Shown here piece after piece: positions 25,899-36,355 of a stretch of 64,000 nt of DNA; the stretch's first letter is position 1, and every line of letters begins with the position of its first letter. This stretch comes from DAOVXM01 sp963746255 (GTDB lineage Bacteria > Chloroflexota > Anaerolineae > Anaerolineales > UBA4823): the NCBI GenBank assembly GCA_963746255.1, contig CAVVAJ010000001.1, positions 434,001 through 498,000 of the forward strand, given 5' to 3'. The notes under the pieces are model-generated. The model saw only the letters and a list, made by a program, of their open reading frames with translations, was not told the DNA's origin and did no database searches. The translations under genes were made by a program, and so were the position numbers.

Positions 25899-27065
25899 TT
25901 ACCCATGCACGTTCCGCTGCACGACCACAACCGCGATATCGTCATATTGGTGGGCTAGATGGGTAAACCGTTCGACGCTCTTCAGCACATCCGCCAACAT
26001 CTTATCGGCCACTCCACCGCTGCCGTTCTGCACGGCGCCAAATAAACGCGCCTCCCCGAAGAAATCCCCTGCTGGATTCTGTGCCTCAGTGATGCCGTCC
26101 GTACAGACGACCAGGCTGTCACCTGGAGTTAATGAGATGATCTGGCTCTCCCAGGTTGCGTCATCAAATATCCCCAGTGGTATCCCTGTACGCTTCAACT
26201 TACGGAGGTTTTCAGGCGAAGCTGGATTGAACAGTAACGGTGGCGGGTGACCGGCATTGCTGTACACCAGCTGCCCGTTTGCCGGATTCAGCACTCCATA
26301 GAATACTGTTACGTACTGTTGGGCGCCGGTATCCTCCAGGATGCGCCGGTTAGCTTCCGCAAAGACTTTCTCGGGCTCAGTTGGATATTCCGCTGCAAAG
26401 GTGCGGATCAGGCTCCAGCTGAGCACCATAAAAAGCGCCGCGCTGACCCCCTTGTCAACTACATCCGCAACCAGGAAGCCGATGAGACCATCCGGCAACG
26501 GAAAGACATCAAAGAAATCTCCCGATGTCTCGCTGGCTGGGATGATCTCTGCCGCGAACTGCCAGCCAGAGATTCTCGGCAGTTTACTGGGCATGAAATT
26601 CGCCTGCAGCTCGCCTGCCAGCAGCAGCTCGTGTTCGAGCTTCTGGTTAGTGTCTTGTAAACGTTTTTGTAGGGTTCGTAGAGCAAGGTGGGTCTGGGTC
26701 CGCACCAATACTTCCTCCAGCTGGAATGGTTTGGTGATGTAATCAACTCCGCCGACCTTGAATGCCTGGACTTTGTCTTGGATCTCGCTTAGTGCACTGA
26801 TAAAGATGATCGGGATATCACTAGTAACCGGGTCAGCTTTGAGATGCTCGCAGACTTCATAACCGGTCATTTTCGGCATGCGGATATCGAGCAGGATCAG
26901 GTCAGGTGGTAATGCTTGAACAGATTCGAGCGCCCGTTCTCCGCTTGTCACTGCCCTGACGCTGTATCCTTGTTCAGCCAGCATTTGAGATAGCAAGCGT
27001 AAGTTCTCGGACGTGTCGTCGACAATCAAAATATCCATCTTTTGGTTATCCAACTTCTTATCCAT
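25899..27065 (-). CDS. Response regulator fused to PP2C (SpoIIE/RsbU) phosphatase
   Basis: A 388-residue signalling protein. A receiver domain (residues about 8-125; DDTSENLRLL, phosphoacceptor in LILLDIRMPKMTG, KPFQLEE) is joined by a coiled coil to a PP2C phosphatase domain (ETSGDFFDVF and VADVVDKGVSAALFM, ending in YDDIAVVVVQ). Phosphorylation by the neighbouring hybrid kinase would be expected to switch on the phosphatase and release a partner-switching sigma pathway. I choose the ATG at 27065 with AAGG 9 bases upstream. It overlaps the kinase stop by 8 bases, indicating translational coupling. Confidence 0.9.
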   Translation of the reverse strand: MDKKLDNQKMDILIVDDTSENLRLLSQMLAEQGYSVRAVTSGERALESVQALPPDLILLDIRMPKMTGYEVCEHLKADPVTSDIPIIFISALSEIQDKVQAFKVGGVDYITKPFQLEEVLVRTQTHLALRTLQKRLQDTNQKLEHELLLAGELQANFMPSKLPRISGWQFAAEIIPASETSGDFFDVFPLPDGLIGFLVADVVDKGVSAALFMVLSWSLIRTFAAEYPTEPEKVFAEANRRILEDTGAQQYVTVFYGVLNPANGQLVYSNAGHPPPLLFNPASPENLRKLKRTGIPLGIFDDATWESQIISLTPGDSLVVCTDGITEAQNPAGDFFGEARLFGAVQNGSGGVADKMLADVLKSVERFTHLAHQYDDIAVVVVQRNVHG

Positions 27066-30000
27066 TATCTGCATCCTTATCCACTGCTTTCTGGATCAAT
27101 GCTAGAATCCTGTCCTGGTTAAAGGCTTTCGCTAACTCTTCCAGGTACTCTGCGAGCTGTGGGTCGCTAGTCTCGATTTGCGCGATGCTAACTAGGATGC
27201 TATCCAAGTAGCCCAGAACAGTTGCCTCACGCAGGTCATCGACCAATCCAACCGGCAGTTCTGCCATCCTAGTTGCGTATGCATCCTGGGTGAGCAGGTG
27301 TGCGTGTGTCGCTCGACCGCCATCCAGCCCCTCGTCACCTTTAGTGTACTCTTCCGCACCGATTTCCTGGGTGACAAAATTTACTCCGAGGTGTTTTTCC
27401 AGAGCTGCAAAAAGCACATTTTCGCGGAAAGGCTTTCTGAGATAGTCATCGCAGCCCTCTGAGAGGATGATATTGCGATCCTCTTCCAACGCGCTCGCGG
27501 TAAGGGCGATAATGACGGTTGCTTGCCCCTTGGTTGTCGCCTTGATATGGCGGGTAGCTTGGTAGCCATCCATTACCGGCATCCGCATGTCCATCCAAAT
27601 CAAATGCGGGTCCCAGTTCTCCCATACCTCGATCGCTTCCTGGCCGTTCGCCGCTTCCCGCACATCGAATCCCAAAGGTGTCAGCAGCTTAACGATAAGA
27701 CTGCGGTTGACTTCTTTGTCATCCACTACCAGAATCCGATACTCCGGGTGGCCTGGCGCGAGGCTCACGACCTGACTGGTACGCAGGTGGTCAGCGATAT
27801 CCGTATCATCTGCAACGATCACGGGAACCCGCAACGTAAAGGTGCTGCCTACGCCCTCCTGGCTCACAACCAATAGCTCGCCGCCCATTAGGTGTGCGAA
27901 CTGCCGGCTGATGGATAGACCCAAACCAGTACCCTCCTGGGCTATCTGTCCGCTCTCTGCCTGCACGAACGGATCAAACACCGCTTCGATATCCTGCGCT
28001 GGAATACCTGCACCAGTGTCCTCAACCTCCACATCCAGTATGTACTGGCCTTCACTCGGCTTATGTTCGCCATCAATCACGTTCTCAAGATCAAGCCTTG
28101 TCCGGACAACCACTCCACCTGACTCGGTGAACTTGATCGCATTACCCACGAGATTCATCATGACTTGCCGCAGTTTCCCTTCATCGGCAAATAAATACTG
28201 GGGTAAGTCTGGGTCTCGATCGCAATCTAAGGACAAGCCTTTGTCTTCCGCTCGCAGCCTGAACATATCCTCCAACCCATCCAGCATCCGGTAGAGGTCA
28301 AAATTATCTTCGGATAAGGTAGCCCGGCCTGCCTCAATCTTTGACATCTCTAGGACATCGTTGATCAAGCCTAAGAGATGCTCACCGCTGCGGTTGATCA
28401 CTTCTAAGTTTTCACGCTGGTCCGAAGTGAGATTTGCGTCCTGCCTACCGCGGATATTGGCTGAGCGAATCATTAATTGGCTGAAACCCAGGATCGCATT
28501 CAGCGGTGTGCGCAGTTCGTGGCTTATATTAGCCAGGAAAACGCTTTTTGCCTGGTTGGCTTCTTCAGCGGCATCCTTAGCAAGCTTGAGTTCATCCATC
28601 GTCTCTCGCAGTTCATGCGTCCGCTCTTGAACTTGGGACTCAAGCTGCCGTTTCTGGTTCTCCACCACTCGCAATCGCAGGCTAAAAACTCCCAAGACTG
28701 CCCCTACCAGTACTGCAAAAGCCGTGATGCGGAACCACCACGTCTGCCAAAACGGCGGTGTGATGGTGATGCCAATAGAAGTACCAGCCTCGTTCCATAA
28801 TCCATCGCTGTTGGTAGCCTTGACACGGAATGTATAATCGCCTGGTGGAACATTGGTGTAGCCTACAAAATTGCGTGCTCCGACATAATTCCAGTCCGGA
28901 TCAAAACCCTCTAGAATATAGGCGTATTCGTTGTCCTCAGGTGATGAGAAATGTAAGGCAGCGAATTCGAAACCGAAAAAATCATCGTCATAATCGAGTT
29001 CCAAATTCTCGCTCAAGGTGATGGACTCCTTTAGTGGTGAGCCATCATCAGGAATAACAGACTGGTTGAAGAGCTGGAAATCGGTTATTACAACGGGCGG
29101 CAAATACGGGTTGTCGAGCACATCTTCCGGGTAGAAAGAGTTCAATCCATTGATACCCCCAAACAGCATCTCGCCATCGCTCGTCTCCAGGAAAGAATTC
29201 ATGTTGAACTCATTGCTTTGTAGGCCATCCGCTACGCTGTAGTTCCTGAAAGTGTTGTCGTGCGGATTGAAGCGAGAGATACCCATATTGGTGCTAACCC
29301 AGAAAGATCCTTGGTCGTCTTCTAAGATGCCGTAGACCGTATCGTTCGGTAAGCCATCCTTTTCAGTAAAATGGGTGAAAGTACCACTCTCCCTGACAAA
29401 CTTCTCCAACCCGCCGCTAGTCGCCAGCCACAGGTCACCTGCGTGATCCTCATGGATAGCCAGCACAGCATTATTACCCAGGCTGGTCCCATCATCAGGA
29501 TCGTTCATATAGCTGGTGAATGTGAGTGCTTCACGATCGAGCAGGTTTAGGCCCCCGTTGAAAGTACCCAGCCACATGTTCTCTTGGCTATCTTCCATTA
29601 TATAGATGACCATGTTGTCGCTCAGGCTCTCTGGATCCGCTGGGTCATTCGTGTATGTATTGAAAGTGTCGTTTTCGATATCAAAATTCACCAATCCCGT
29701 CTGGGTACCCACCCAAAGGGTGCTTTCTTCCTCTTGGTAAAGTGCATATACCGGTGCCATCGCATATCGAACGAAACTGCCTTCTTCAGGGTCAAACTTA
29801 TCTAAACCCGCGATGGTACCAACCCAGATCGTACCCGCTCTATCTTCCATCAATGCCAAGACCCAGTTTGAGCTGAGACTTTCGGGATCATTTGGATCAT
29901 TAATAAAATGATCAATTTCGCCAGTCTTTCGGTCGAAACGGTCTAATCCTGACCCTACCGTACCTATCCACAGCACCCCTGCGTGGTCCTCGGTCATCGC

Positions 30001-31312
30001 CCAGATCCTATTGCTGCTCAAGCTGTTTGGGTTATCGGGCTTGTGCTGGAAGAGCAGGAATTTTCGCCGGTACGGATCAAATTTTTCCACACCGTTGCCA
30101 AAAGTTCCAAACCACAGCACCCCAGCTTCGTCTTCAGCGATGGACCAAACTTGATTTGACGACAGGCTTTGTGGATCCGCAGGGTCAATCTGGAAGCGGA
30201 TGAACCGCTCAGCCTGGCGATCAAAGCGATTCAATCCACCACCATTGGTTCCCACCCAAAATAATCCCTGCTGGTCTTCATACAAATCAAATATATCGTT
30301 GAAGCTGAGGCTTTCGGGGTCATCCGGATCGTTTTGGTAGCGCATGAAATTGCGCGTATCCGGTAAGTAGCGGTTCAATCCCCCCAACGTAGCCACCCAC
30401 AACACACCTTGCTTATCCACATAGAGATCATTAACCTGGTTATTGCTTAGACTATTTTCATCAAAAGGATCGTTCTGATGGTGGGTAAAATGACCATAAT
30501 TTGCATTCAAATAGGTCTACTCCGTTGGTTGTTGCGATCCAAAAACGACCCTTTTTATCCTGTACGATATCATTCACCATATTACTGGCCAAACTATCCG
30601 GTCTTTCCGGATCATTTATATAGTGTGTAAAATCACCGCTGTCGCGATTGAAACGATTTAAGCCGCTAGACGTGCCCACCCACAGTACCCCGTCATTGTC
30701 TTCATATATTGCAGAGACTGTTTCACCAATCAGGCTGCCAGGGTTATCCGGCTCAGGTCGGAAGCGAGTGAATTGTTCTGTCCGAGGGTCATAGCTGTTC
30801 AGACCGCCGTTGTTTGTACCGATCCAAATCGTACCGGTCCGATCTTCTAGCAAGGACATTATCAAACTATCACTTAGGCTATTTGGGTCATCCGGGTCAT
30901 GCTTAAATACCTTGAAATTATATCCATCATATCGGTTTAGACCGTCCTGGGTGCCAAACCACATGAATCCGTACTGGTCTTGGATGATCGATGTCACCAC
31001 ACTTTGCGACATACCTTCTTCCAGCGAGATATTCTCGAAATCAATATCGGTGTCGTATACGGCTTGCAGGAGTTCAGGGACGACTGGACTTCGCTGGGAG
31101 CGGGAAGGAGTTGTAGGAATGCTCTCGGTACTCACCGAAGTAGGAGTCTGAACCGGCGCAGAGGTCGTTCTGCAGCCCACTCCCAGGGCAGCCAGCATTG
31201 TTAGGATTATTAAATATCTACCTAATAATGGAGGAATAATTACGGTTCGAGGAATTACCTTTGCGTTATCAAATCCGAGCATAATATCCTTCTTCATCAA
31301 AGCCCACTGCAT
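27058..31312 (-). pseudogene. Two-component propeller hybrid sensor kinase, one-base frameshift
   Basis: A hybrid sensor of about 1,418 residues. The N-terminal lipobox-like ALGVGC is followed by many Reg_prop repeats (VWSIAEDEAGVLWFGT-like), probably forming two beta-propellers, then a Y_Y_Y domain, one transmembrane helix (WWFRITAFAVLVGAVLG), HisKA (FLANISHELRTPLNAILGF), an ATPase domain and a receiver (MDMRMPVMDGYQ). Reading is continuous except near 30505-30513. There the upstream part ends GVDLFECKLW while the other frame gives NANYGHFTHHQNDP. Removing one base restores the repeat GVDLFNANYGHFTHHQND. I treat it as one gene. The start at 31312 has GAGGTG upstream. Its partner is the overlapping response-regulator phosphatase. 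Confidence 0.85.
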
Positions 31313-31489
31313 TTTCACCTCAACGGGCGGATAGTCCAGCCAGGGGTCCTAAGTTTGCTCTGCGCAATTCCCGTGGAGATCAAATGTCTATACGTTCCTC
31401 CAAGCCTTTATACATTGCTTAATATATTATATGCTGGATTTATCTAATATTCTTCAGCACCTGTTCCTCGGTACATATGTGCATACCCC

Positions 31490-32080
31490 CTAATCATTCG
31501 GGGCGCCATACATTGTGATTACTGGGGGGTATTTCCGAGAGTATGCGATCAGTTTGAAGCGGGAATTGACATCTAGCGCACCCCACTGGTAGTTTGGGAT
31601 CGCACACTTATCCAGATAGATGATCTGCTTTTTGGTCAAGGCTTTTTGGTCGCGAATGTACTTGATGTCCATCTGTACCACTTCAAAAGGTTTGGCGCTG
31701 TACCAGTCTATGAACTCGCGTTTCTCACGCTGGCGACGGTGTGGTGTCGTATAGGTGAGCTTCTCCTTGTTGCGTCTTAGAATATGTCGGATCGTGCCAG
31801 GTGGCACCTGTAGATCATGATACTTCGCGAGATAGATGGACAACCGCTGTGGCCCCAGACGGGTCTTGTTCCGGACAGTGATCACTTTGTGCTCAACCTC
31901 AGGTAGGGTCTTGTTTGGCTGGCGTCTGGGTGCCTTGGGCCGATCTCGGAGATCATCTTCAGCTGCTTTCTTGAGAATATCATACACCACTGTCCGGTTG
32001 ACCCCAAACACCCTGGCTGCTTCTGCTTTATTGATTGATTGCTTTTTCCAAGGATTTGTTATATGATCAATAAGCGTAAC
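31490..32080 (-). mobile_element. Transposase remnant (HTH plus partial rve integrase core)
   Basis: A truncated transposase of about 190 residues. The N-terminal half (KKQSINKAEAARVFGVNRTV, then TLPEVEHKVITVRNKTRLGP) is a helix-turn-helix of the IS481/IS3-like kind. The second half begins an integrase core with D in VVQMDIKYI and D in ALDVNSRFKLIAYS, but the third catalytic acidic residue is missing. The frame ends in an unrelated tail, PPVITMYGAPND. No ATG or ribosome site is visible at the 5' end, which is open only from about 32080. It is a dead fragment, probably of a deleted insertion sequence. Confidence 0.75.
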
Positions 32081-32210
32081 TTACCGCGATTGCGGGTGTT
32101 TTACCTGTTGATGCATATGAATTAGACCAAAAGTTAACCTAATGATATGTTATTAAGTAAGATCTGCAGTAACTGGTTATTTTTCCAGTCAAGGGGATTA
32201 TGTCTCTATA

Positions 32211-32244
32211 CCACGCGATAGGAATCTATCACGTGGTTTTTTTT
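32211..32244 (+). terminator. Strong terminator without an obvious upstream gene
   Basis: CCACGCGATAG (32211-32221) pairs with CTATCACGTGG (32226-32236) across a GAAT tetraloop with a single mismatch, followed by eight T. On the plus strand no gene precedes it for over 4 kb, so it may end a small RNA or act as an attenuator upstream of cstA. The remaining leader to 32469 holds no gene I can support. Confidence 0.8.
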
Positions 32245-32469
32245 CTCAATTTTAGCATTGGGGAGGTGGACTAAAGATATATAATCCCGACGAAAGCCAT
32301 ATCAACAGTCTTGCCGCGGTAGTGATTCTCTGATTGCTATGTAGCAAAATGAGATTCACAATGTACGAAGGAAAGAGAAAGGAGGTGAATTGGAGAGATA
32401 TTAGAACGACCATTAAAGTTTGAGAGTTCTGTATCAGTTCATAGCTGTTTTCCAGAGGAGAGTGTAAAT

Positions 32470-34185
32470 ATGAATGCGTTAATTGTTCTTGTATTGACAG
32501 CTGTGGGCATAGTTGTGGGGTATTTTTACTATGCGCGCAGTGTCGATAAGAACATAGTCCAACCAAGTTCCGATAAAGCGACCCCAGCAAAAATGTACAT
32601 GGACGGTGTGGATTTCACACCTGCCAGTCGAAATGTGCTTTTTGGTTATCAATTTAAGTCTGTTGCAGCTCTCGCCCCGCTTACTGGTCCCATCATTGCC
32701 GTCCAATGGGGTTGGCTGCCAGCCTTGGCCTGGATCATCTTGGGTGTTTTCTTCATCGGCTGGGTCCAAGATTATGGCTCAATGATCATGGGTGTACGCC
32801 GCGAAGGAGATACGATGGGCGCATTGAGCTACAAGCTCGTCTCCCCGCGTGCCCGCACGATCCTGATGATCTTCATTTACTTCTACCTGCTGCTGATCAT
32901 GGGTGCATTTGGCAACGCGGTCGGTAAAACCTTGATGACCAAACCAACGGTACCGTTCGGTATCATCTGGTTAGTCCTGATGGGTGTCCTCGCTGGTCAA
33001 ATGATCTACCGCTGGAAGCAGAATATTATCCTGACAACAGTTGTTACTGTTGTCTTAACCTTTGTTGGCATTTGGGTCGGGACCTTACCCGTCGTTGCGA
33101 ATTTCTTCACCAGCCTATATGGTGGAGCGGAGTCACCGATGGCATTTTTGGGCAATACCCAAGCCCAGATCATAGGCACGCTGATCATGATTGCCTTCTG
33201 CTACTTGGGTGCTGTCTTACCGATCTGGTCCTTTGCACAACCGGTCAACTATATCTCTTTCTGGATCGTGACGTTCGGAATGGTCGGTGCCCTAATCGGT
33301 CTGCTGATTAGGAATCCAAGCATGGGGGATTTCCCCATGTTCACCCAATTTACGACTGCCAGTGGACCATTGTGGCCAATGCTCTTTGTCACGATTGCCT
33401 GTGGTGCGATCTCTGGATGGCACAGCTTGGTTTCGACCTCCGGGACCGCACGGCAGCTTGAGAAAGAGACTGATGCGCTGCCCGTTGGCGGCGGCGCCAT
33501 GTTCATGGAAGCTGGTTTCGCCATCATCGCCTTCCTCACCGCAACCGTAGCCTGGGGAAGCTGGCAGGGTTACTTAGATGCCGGCGGTCCGGGTGCTGCC
33601 TTGGCCGTGTTTGCAGGCGGTTTTGCCAATTTCCTCAATGTGATCGGCGTTCCGCTTGCATTCGGTACTGCCTATGGAGCGGTATTCCTGACCATCATGG
33701 CAATCACAATCATGCAGTTGGTGGTGCGCTTCATGCGTGTGGCAAGCTCTGAACTGGTTGGTGACCAACTCCCAGTGATGAAGAACATCCAAGTTGGAAC
33801 AATCGTCGCGCTGCTTTTAACCATACTTTTCGTATGGATTATCCCCTGGCTGGCAATCTGGGGTGCCTTCGGCGCTTCCAACCAGCTGATGGCTGGTTTA
33901 GCCTTGATGCTGGTTGCCCTGTGGTTAAAATCTGAAAGCCGGAAAAACGCCTGGGCGTTATATCCCGCGATTTTCATGATCATTACCACCATGGCAGCCT
34001 TGATCTATCTCGGCTACACCAACTTATTTGTAAAACTGCCCGGAGCTGAGACAACACAGGCTTTCATCGCCGCCCTGATTCTTGGGATAATTGCCATCGT
34101 GCTGATCGTCTCAGCGGCTTTCCTTATCGTCGACGGCTGGAAGGCACTGCGTGCCCCAACAAAAGAAGTTGCCTCGACTGATTAA
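32470..34185 (+). CDS. cstA: CstA family peptide/pyruvate transporter (carbon starvation protein A)
   Basis: A 571-residue polytopic membrane protein of the CstA family, which imports peptides or pyruvate during carbon limitation. About 15 hydrophobic helices are visible. The family-typical AKMYMDGVDFTPASRNVLFG lies near residues 40-59, and HSLVSTSGTARQL near 318 is characteristic. GGAG lies before the ATG at 32470, though with a somewhat long spacing. The 5' leader is over 220 bases with a strong terminator at its front, suggesting conditional expression. A hairpin follows the stop. No two-component BtsS/BtsR-type regulator is adjacent. Confidence 0.93.
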   Translation: MNALIVLVLTAVGIVVGYFYYARSVDKNIVQPSSDKATPAKMYMDGVDFTPASRNVLFGYQFKSVAALAPLTGPIIAVQWGWLPALAWIILGVFFIGWVQDYGSMIMGVRREGDTMGALSYKLVSPRARTILMIFIYFYLLLIMGAFGNAVGKTLMTKPTVPFGIIWLVLMGVLAGQMIYRWKQNIILTTVVTVVLTFVGIWVGTLPVVANFFTSLYGGAESPMAFLGNTQAQIIGTLIMIAFCYLGAVLPIWSFAQPVNYISFWIVTFGMVGALIGLLIRNPSMGDFPMFTQFTTASGPLWPMLFVTIACGAISGWHSLVSTSGTARQLEKETDALPVGGGAMFMEAGFAIIAFLTATVAWGSWQGYLDAGGPGAALAVFAGGFANFLNVIGVPLAFGTAYGAVFLTIMAITIMQLVVRFMRVASSELVGDQLPVMKNIQVGTIVALLLTILFVWIIPWLAIWGAFGASNQLMAGLALMLVALWLKSESRKNAWALYPAIFMIITTMAALIYLGYTNLFVKLPGAETTQAFIAALILGIIAIVLIVSAAFLIVDGWKALRAPTKEVASTD

Positions 34186-34201
34186 TCCGCAAGCAACTTA
34201 T

Positions 34202-34232
34202 GAAATGGAGGGTAGCCAATACCCTCCATTTC
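34202..34232 (+). terminator. Terminator-like hairpin after cstA
   Basis: A perfect 13-bp stem, GAAATGGAGGGTA (34202-34214) and TACCCTCCATTTC (34220-34232), with a 5-base loop 16 bp after the cstA stop. The T-tract is weak. It argues against translation starting at 34200. Confidence 0.7.
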
Positions 34233-34277
34233 GCTTGTCAGGTTGCAGAATCACCTACCATACAACGCCTGGAGAAT

Positions 34278-34637
34278 TTGGTAAAAATTGAGTTATTGTC
34301 CCTGAATCCAATCTTCTACAAGCAATGTCAGCATTGTGAGACTTTTTTTGATCAAGCTGGTATTGCAGAAAAGGTTCAGGCTGAAATGGTTTCCGGATAC
34401 CCACCAGATTTGGCACACGATCAAGAGCAACTCTCTGCTACCGTAGCAAACATTTTGCAGAAGTACCAGGACCGGATCGTCATCCAAGTAATTGATCCGC
34501 AATCTCCAATCGGCTTCTACAAGTCACTACGCCACTGGGTGCGGAGTTACCCAACATTTATTATAGATGGCAAGCTAAAAATCCCTGGTACGAACCAATC
34601 TGAACTGGAGCAAGCACTACATATATTCCTAGATTAA
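34278..34637 (+). CDS. Small thioredoxin-fold protein with CxxC motif
   Basis: About 119 residues with a glutaredoxin/thioredoxin-like layout: a beta strand (KIELLSLNPIFYKQ), active-site-like C17-QH-C20, then a helix, and near the C-terminus SYPTFIIDGKLKIPG, which resembles a cis-proline segment. It is probably a cytosolic thiol-disulfide protein of unknown partner. The frame extends to an ATG at 34200, but that codon lies within the post-cstA hairpin; the family-like region starts at the TTG at 34278, which has GGAG only 3 bases upstream. The start is uncertain. It precedes the ArsA-like cluster and may belong to it. Confidence 0.6.
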   Translation: MVKIELLSLNPIFYKQCQHCETFFDQAGIAEKVQAEMVSGYPPDLAHDQEQLSATVANILQKYQDRIVIQVIDPQSPIGFYKSLRHWVRSYPTFIIDGKLKIPGTNQSELEQALHIFLD

Positions 34638-34672
34638 AGCAAAGGGACCTTATCCAAGAACTAGCAATTCCA

Positions 34673-35002
34673 GTGTCTGATTCCAGAGCAGATAATAAAT
34701 CCTTCGGTGTTATCATGTATGACAAAGTAAAACACGGCGTTAGTGAAGTGTTTAATACCCTGCGTGAAGTCCTCTACGGGATGACAATATATGATTGGGT
34801 ATTAGAACTTGAAAAGGCGCGTAATGAACAAGAACGGCTGTTCACGCTGATCGTTTTCGGTGATCTACTCGGGGTGCCGATACTGCCTCCATTCTACACA
34901 CTACGCCTGGTACCCTATATTGTCCCAACCTTGGAAAGTTGGAAACGCAGCATGCTTCGTGAACGGGATTTCACCGATCTTTTCAGTCAAGAGATCGGTT
35001 AA
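34673..35002 (+). CDS. Small membrane-like protein A, paralogue of the next gene
   Basis: A 109-residue protein I do not recognise. Its core, GDLLGVPILPPFYTLRLVPY followed by IVPTLESWKRSMLRERDFTD, is shared almost residue for residue with the next gene. The hydrophobic segment of about 25 residues (TLIVFGDLLGVPILPPFY) has a Pro-Pro kink and a basic flank. Its position just before two ArsA-like ATPase genes suggests it is a membrane partner or client of those ATPases. The start could instead be the ATG at 34715, which aligns better with the paralogue. There is no signal peptide. Confidence 0.65.
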   Translation: MSDSRADNKSFGVIMYDKVKHGVSEVFNTLREVLYGMTIYDWVLELEKARNEQERLFTLIVFGDLLGVPILPPFYTLRLVPYIVPTLESWKRSMLRERDFTDLFSQEIG

Positions 35003-35044
35003 CACGAAGCCAATATTAAATCAATACCATTTGGAGGGTCTACC

Positions 35045-35320
35045 ATGACTGAAGAAGAACGGAATTTCTTAAAGAGATTTGGCCATTCTGCCCTAGATTT
35101 TATCTACGGTATGGCTGGCCATGACATGACACGCTACGCTTTGAAAACTCGCGGCAGCATGGAGCACTTGTTTATCTTAATAACGATGGGTGATTTGCTT
35201 GGAGTCCCCATCCTGCCACCCTACTACTCGTTAAGATTGCTGCCATATGTCGTTCCGCAGATCTCAACCTGGAAGCGGCGCATGTTGCGCGAGCGCGACC
35301 TCACTGATGCACTAGCATAG
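35045..35320 (+). CDS. Small membrane-like protein B, paralogue of protein A
   Basis: A 91-residue protein with the same core as its upstream neighbour: GDLLGVPILPPYYSLRLLPY, then VVPQISTWKRRMLRERDLTD. The N-terminal helix differs (ALDFIYGMAGHDMTRYAL against VLYGMTIYDWVLELEKA). GGAGG lies 6 bases before the ATG. It ends 13 bp before the first ATPase start. The near-identical hydrophobic and basic block in two adjacent genes implies duplication and probably a heteromeric complex. No annotated function is known to me. Confidence 0.75.
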   Translation: MTEEERNFLKRFGHSALDFIYGMAGHDMTRYALKTRGSMEHLFILITMGDLLGVPILPPYYSLRLLPYVVPQISTWKRRMLRERDLTDALA

Positions 35321-35333
35321 AAGGGACAATTTG

Positions 35334-36314
35334 ATGTTACTATCAAATATCTTTAAAGAATATCCTGAACGAAGATACATCATGTTCGGCGGTAAAGGTG
35401 GTCTAGGAAAAACCACTTTTTCTGCCGCGACTGCTTATCACTTAGCTAAACAAGGACAGCGTGTGTTGGTTTTCTCAGTGGATCCCCAAGCGTCCTTATC
35501 AGACATCTTTGAGCGGGACATCTTCGGCCAAGGTCCAGTAGAGATCATGGCCAATCTCTACGCCCAGGAGATCGACGCTGACCAGCATATCAAAGAGTAC
35601 CAGGATGAGATCCGACAGAAGATCTTCGATATGTACGGCCTCGACGAGATCCCTGAGGAGATCGAAAGTTATATCCAAGCCGCGGCTGCCGAACCTGCGA
35701 TGGAGGAAAGTGCCATATTTGACCAGGTTGTCGATATCGTGGTGAGCGGTGATTATGACTACTATATTTACGATTTGGTACCACTTGGGCATGCCCTCTA
35801 TTACCTTAGTATGGCCAGCGTATACGACGAGTGGATCGACAAGATCACCAAGCTGCGTGAAGAGATGGAGGAATACAGCCAAGTCGCTTCGGTAATAAAA
35901 CGCGATCGTGAATCTGAGGAGGATATGATCCTCAATGAGCTGTTGGATATTAAATATCGCATCAACACATCTTCGAGCATTCTCACGGATAAAGAGAAGA
36001 CTGCATTTTTCTTCGTTATCACCCCAGAGGAGATGGTACTGCTCGACACACAAAAGGCAGCCGGGCTTTTTGCCAAATATCAAGTCCCGCTGAGTGGTTA
36101 TGTCGTCAACCGTGTCATTCCACCCGAATTGGCCCAGCAGAGCATTCCTGATTATTTAGTGAACAGGTTGGAAATGCAGGAAGGTTATCTCAAACGGATT
36201 GATGATCTCTTTGGCGACCAGGTTCTTGCCCGGATCCCTGAATTTGAACGTGATATCACCGGTTTACCAATGATTGAAAAGGTCGCTGAAGCGATGTTTG
36301 GCCAGGAAGCATAA
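35334..36314 (+). CDS. ArsA/Get3-like ATPase, copy 1
   Basis: A 326-residue SIMIBI-class ATPase. The deviant Walker A with signature lysine is GGKGGLGKTT (residues 19-28), and the switch I region is SVDPQASLSDIF. The usual DTAPTGH switch II is replaced by DLVPLGHALYYL, so the adenine and gamma-phosphate sensing differ from true ArsA. It has no metalloid-binding cysteine triplet. A central insertion (residues about 170-220, acidic, helical) may bind a client. ATG at 35334 is preceded by AAGGG. ArsA relatives such as Get3 deliver tail-anchored membrane proteins; this role is a hypothesis from the neighbouring membrane-like genes. Confidence 0.85.
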   Translation: MLLSNIFKEYPERRYIMFGGKGGLGKTTFSAATAYHLAKQGQRVLVFSVDPQASLSDIFERDIFGQGPVEIMANLYAQEIDADQHIKEYQDEIRQKIFDMYGLDEIPEEIESYIQAAAAEPAMEESAIFDQVVDIVVSGDYDYYIYDLVPLGHALYYLSMASVYDEWIDKITKLREEMEEYSQVASVIKRDRESEEDMILNELLDIKYRINTSSSILTDKEKTAFFFVITPEEMVLLDTQKAAGLFAKYQVPLSGYVVNRVIPPELAQQSIPDYLVNRLEMQEGYLKRIDDLFGDQVLARIPEFERDITGLPMIEKVAEAMFGQEA

Positions 36315-36355
36315 ACCGGATAGTGTTAAATGCAGAAGAGATAAGGAGCTCTTTG

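Noticed and set aside
27900..31000. Repeated DNA in the hybrid kinase considered as a repeat array
   Set aside because: The periodicity is explained by Reg_prop protein repeats; the DNA units are divergent and there are no spacers as in CRISPR.
31490..32080. Active insertion sequence at 31.5-32.1 kb
   Set aside because: The integrase core lacks its last catalytic residue and no terminal inverted repeats or target duplications are visible; only a remnant remains.
35499..36083. 194-codon open frame antisense to the first ArsA-like ATPase
   Set aside because: It is a shadow of a conserved coding frame, has no ribosome site and no recognisable domain.
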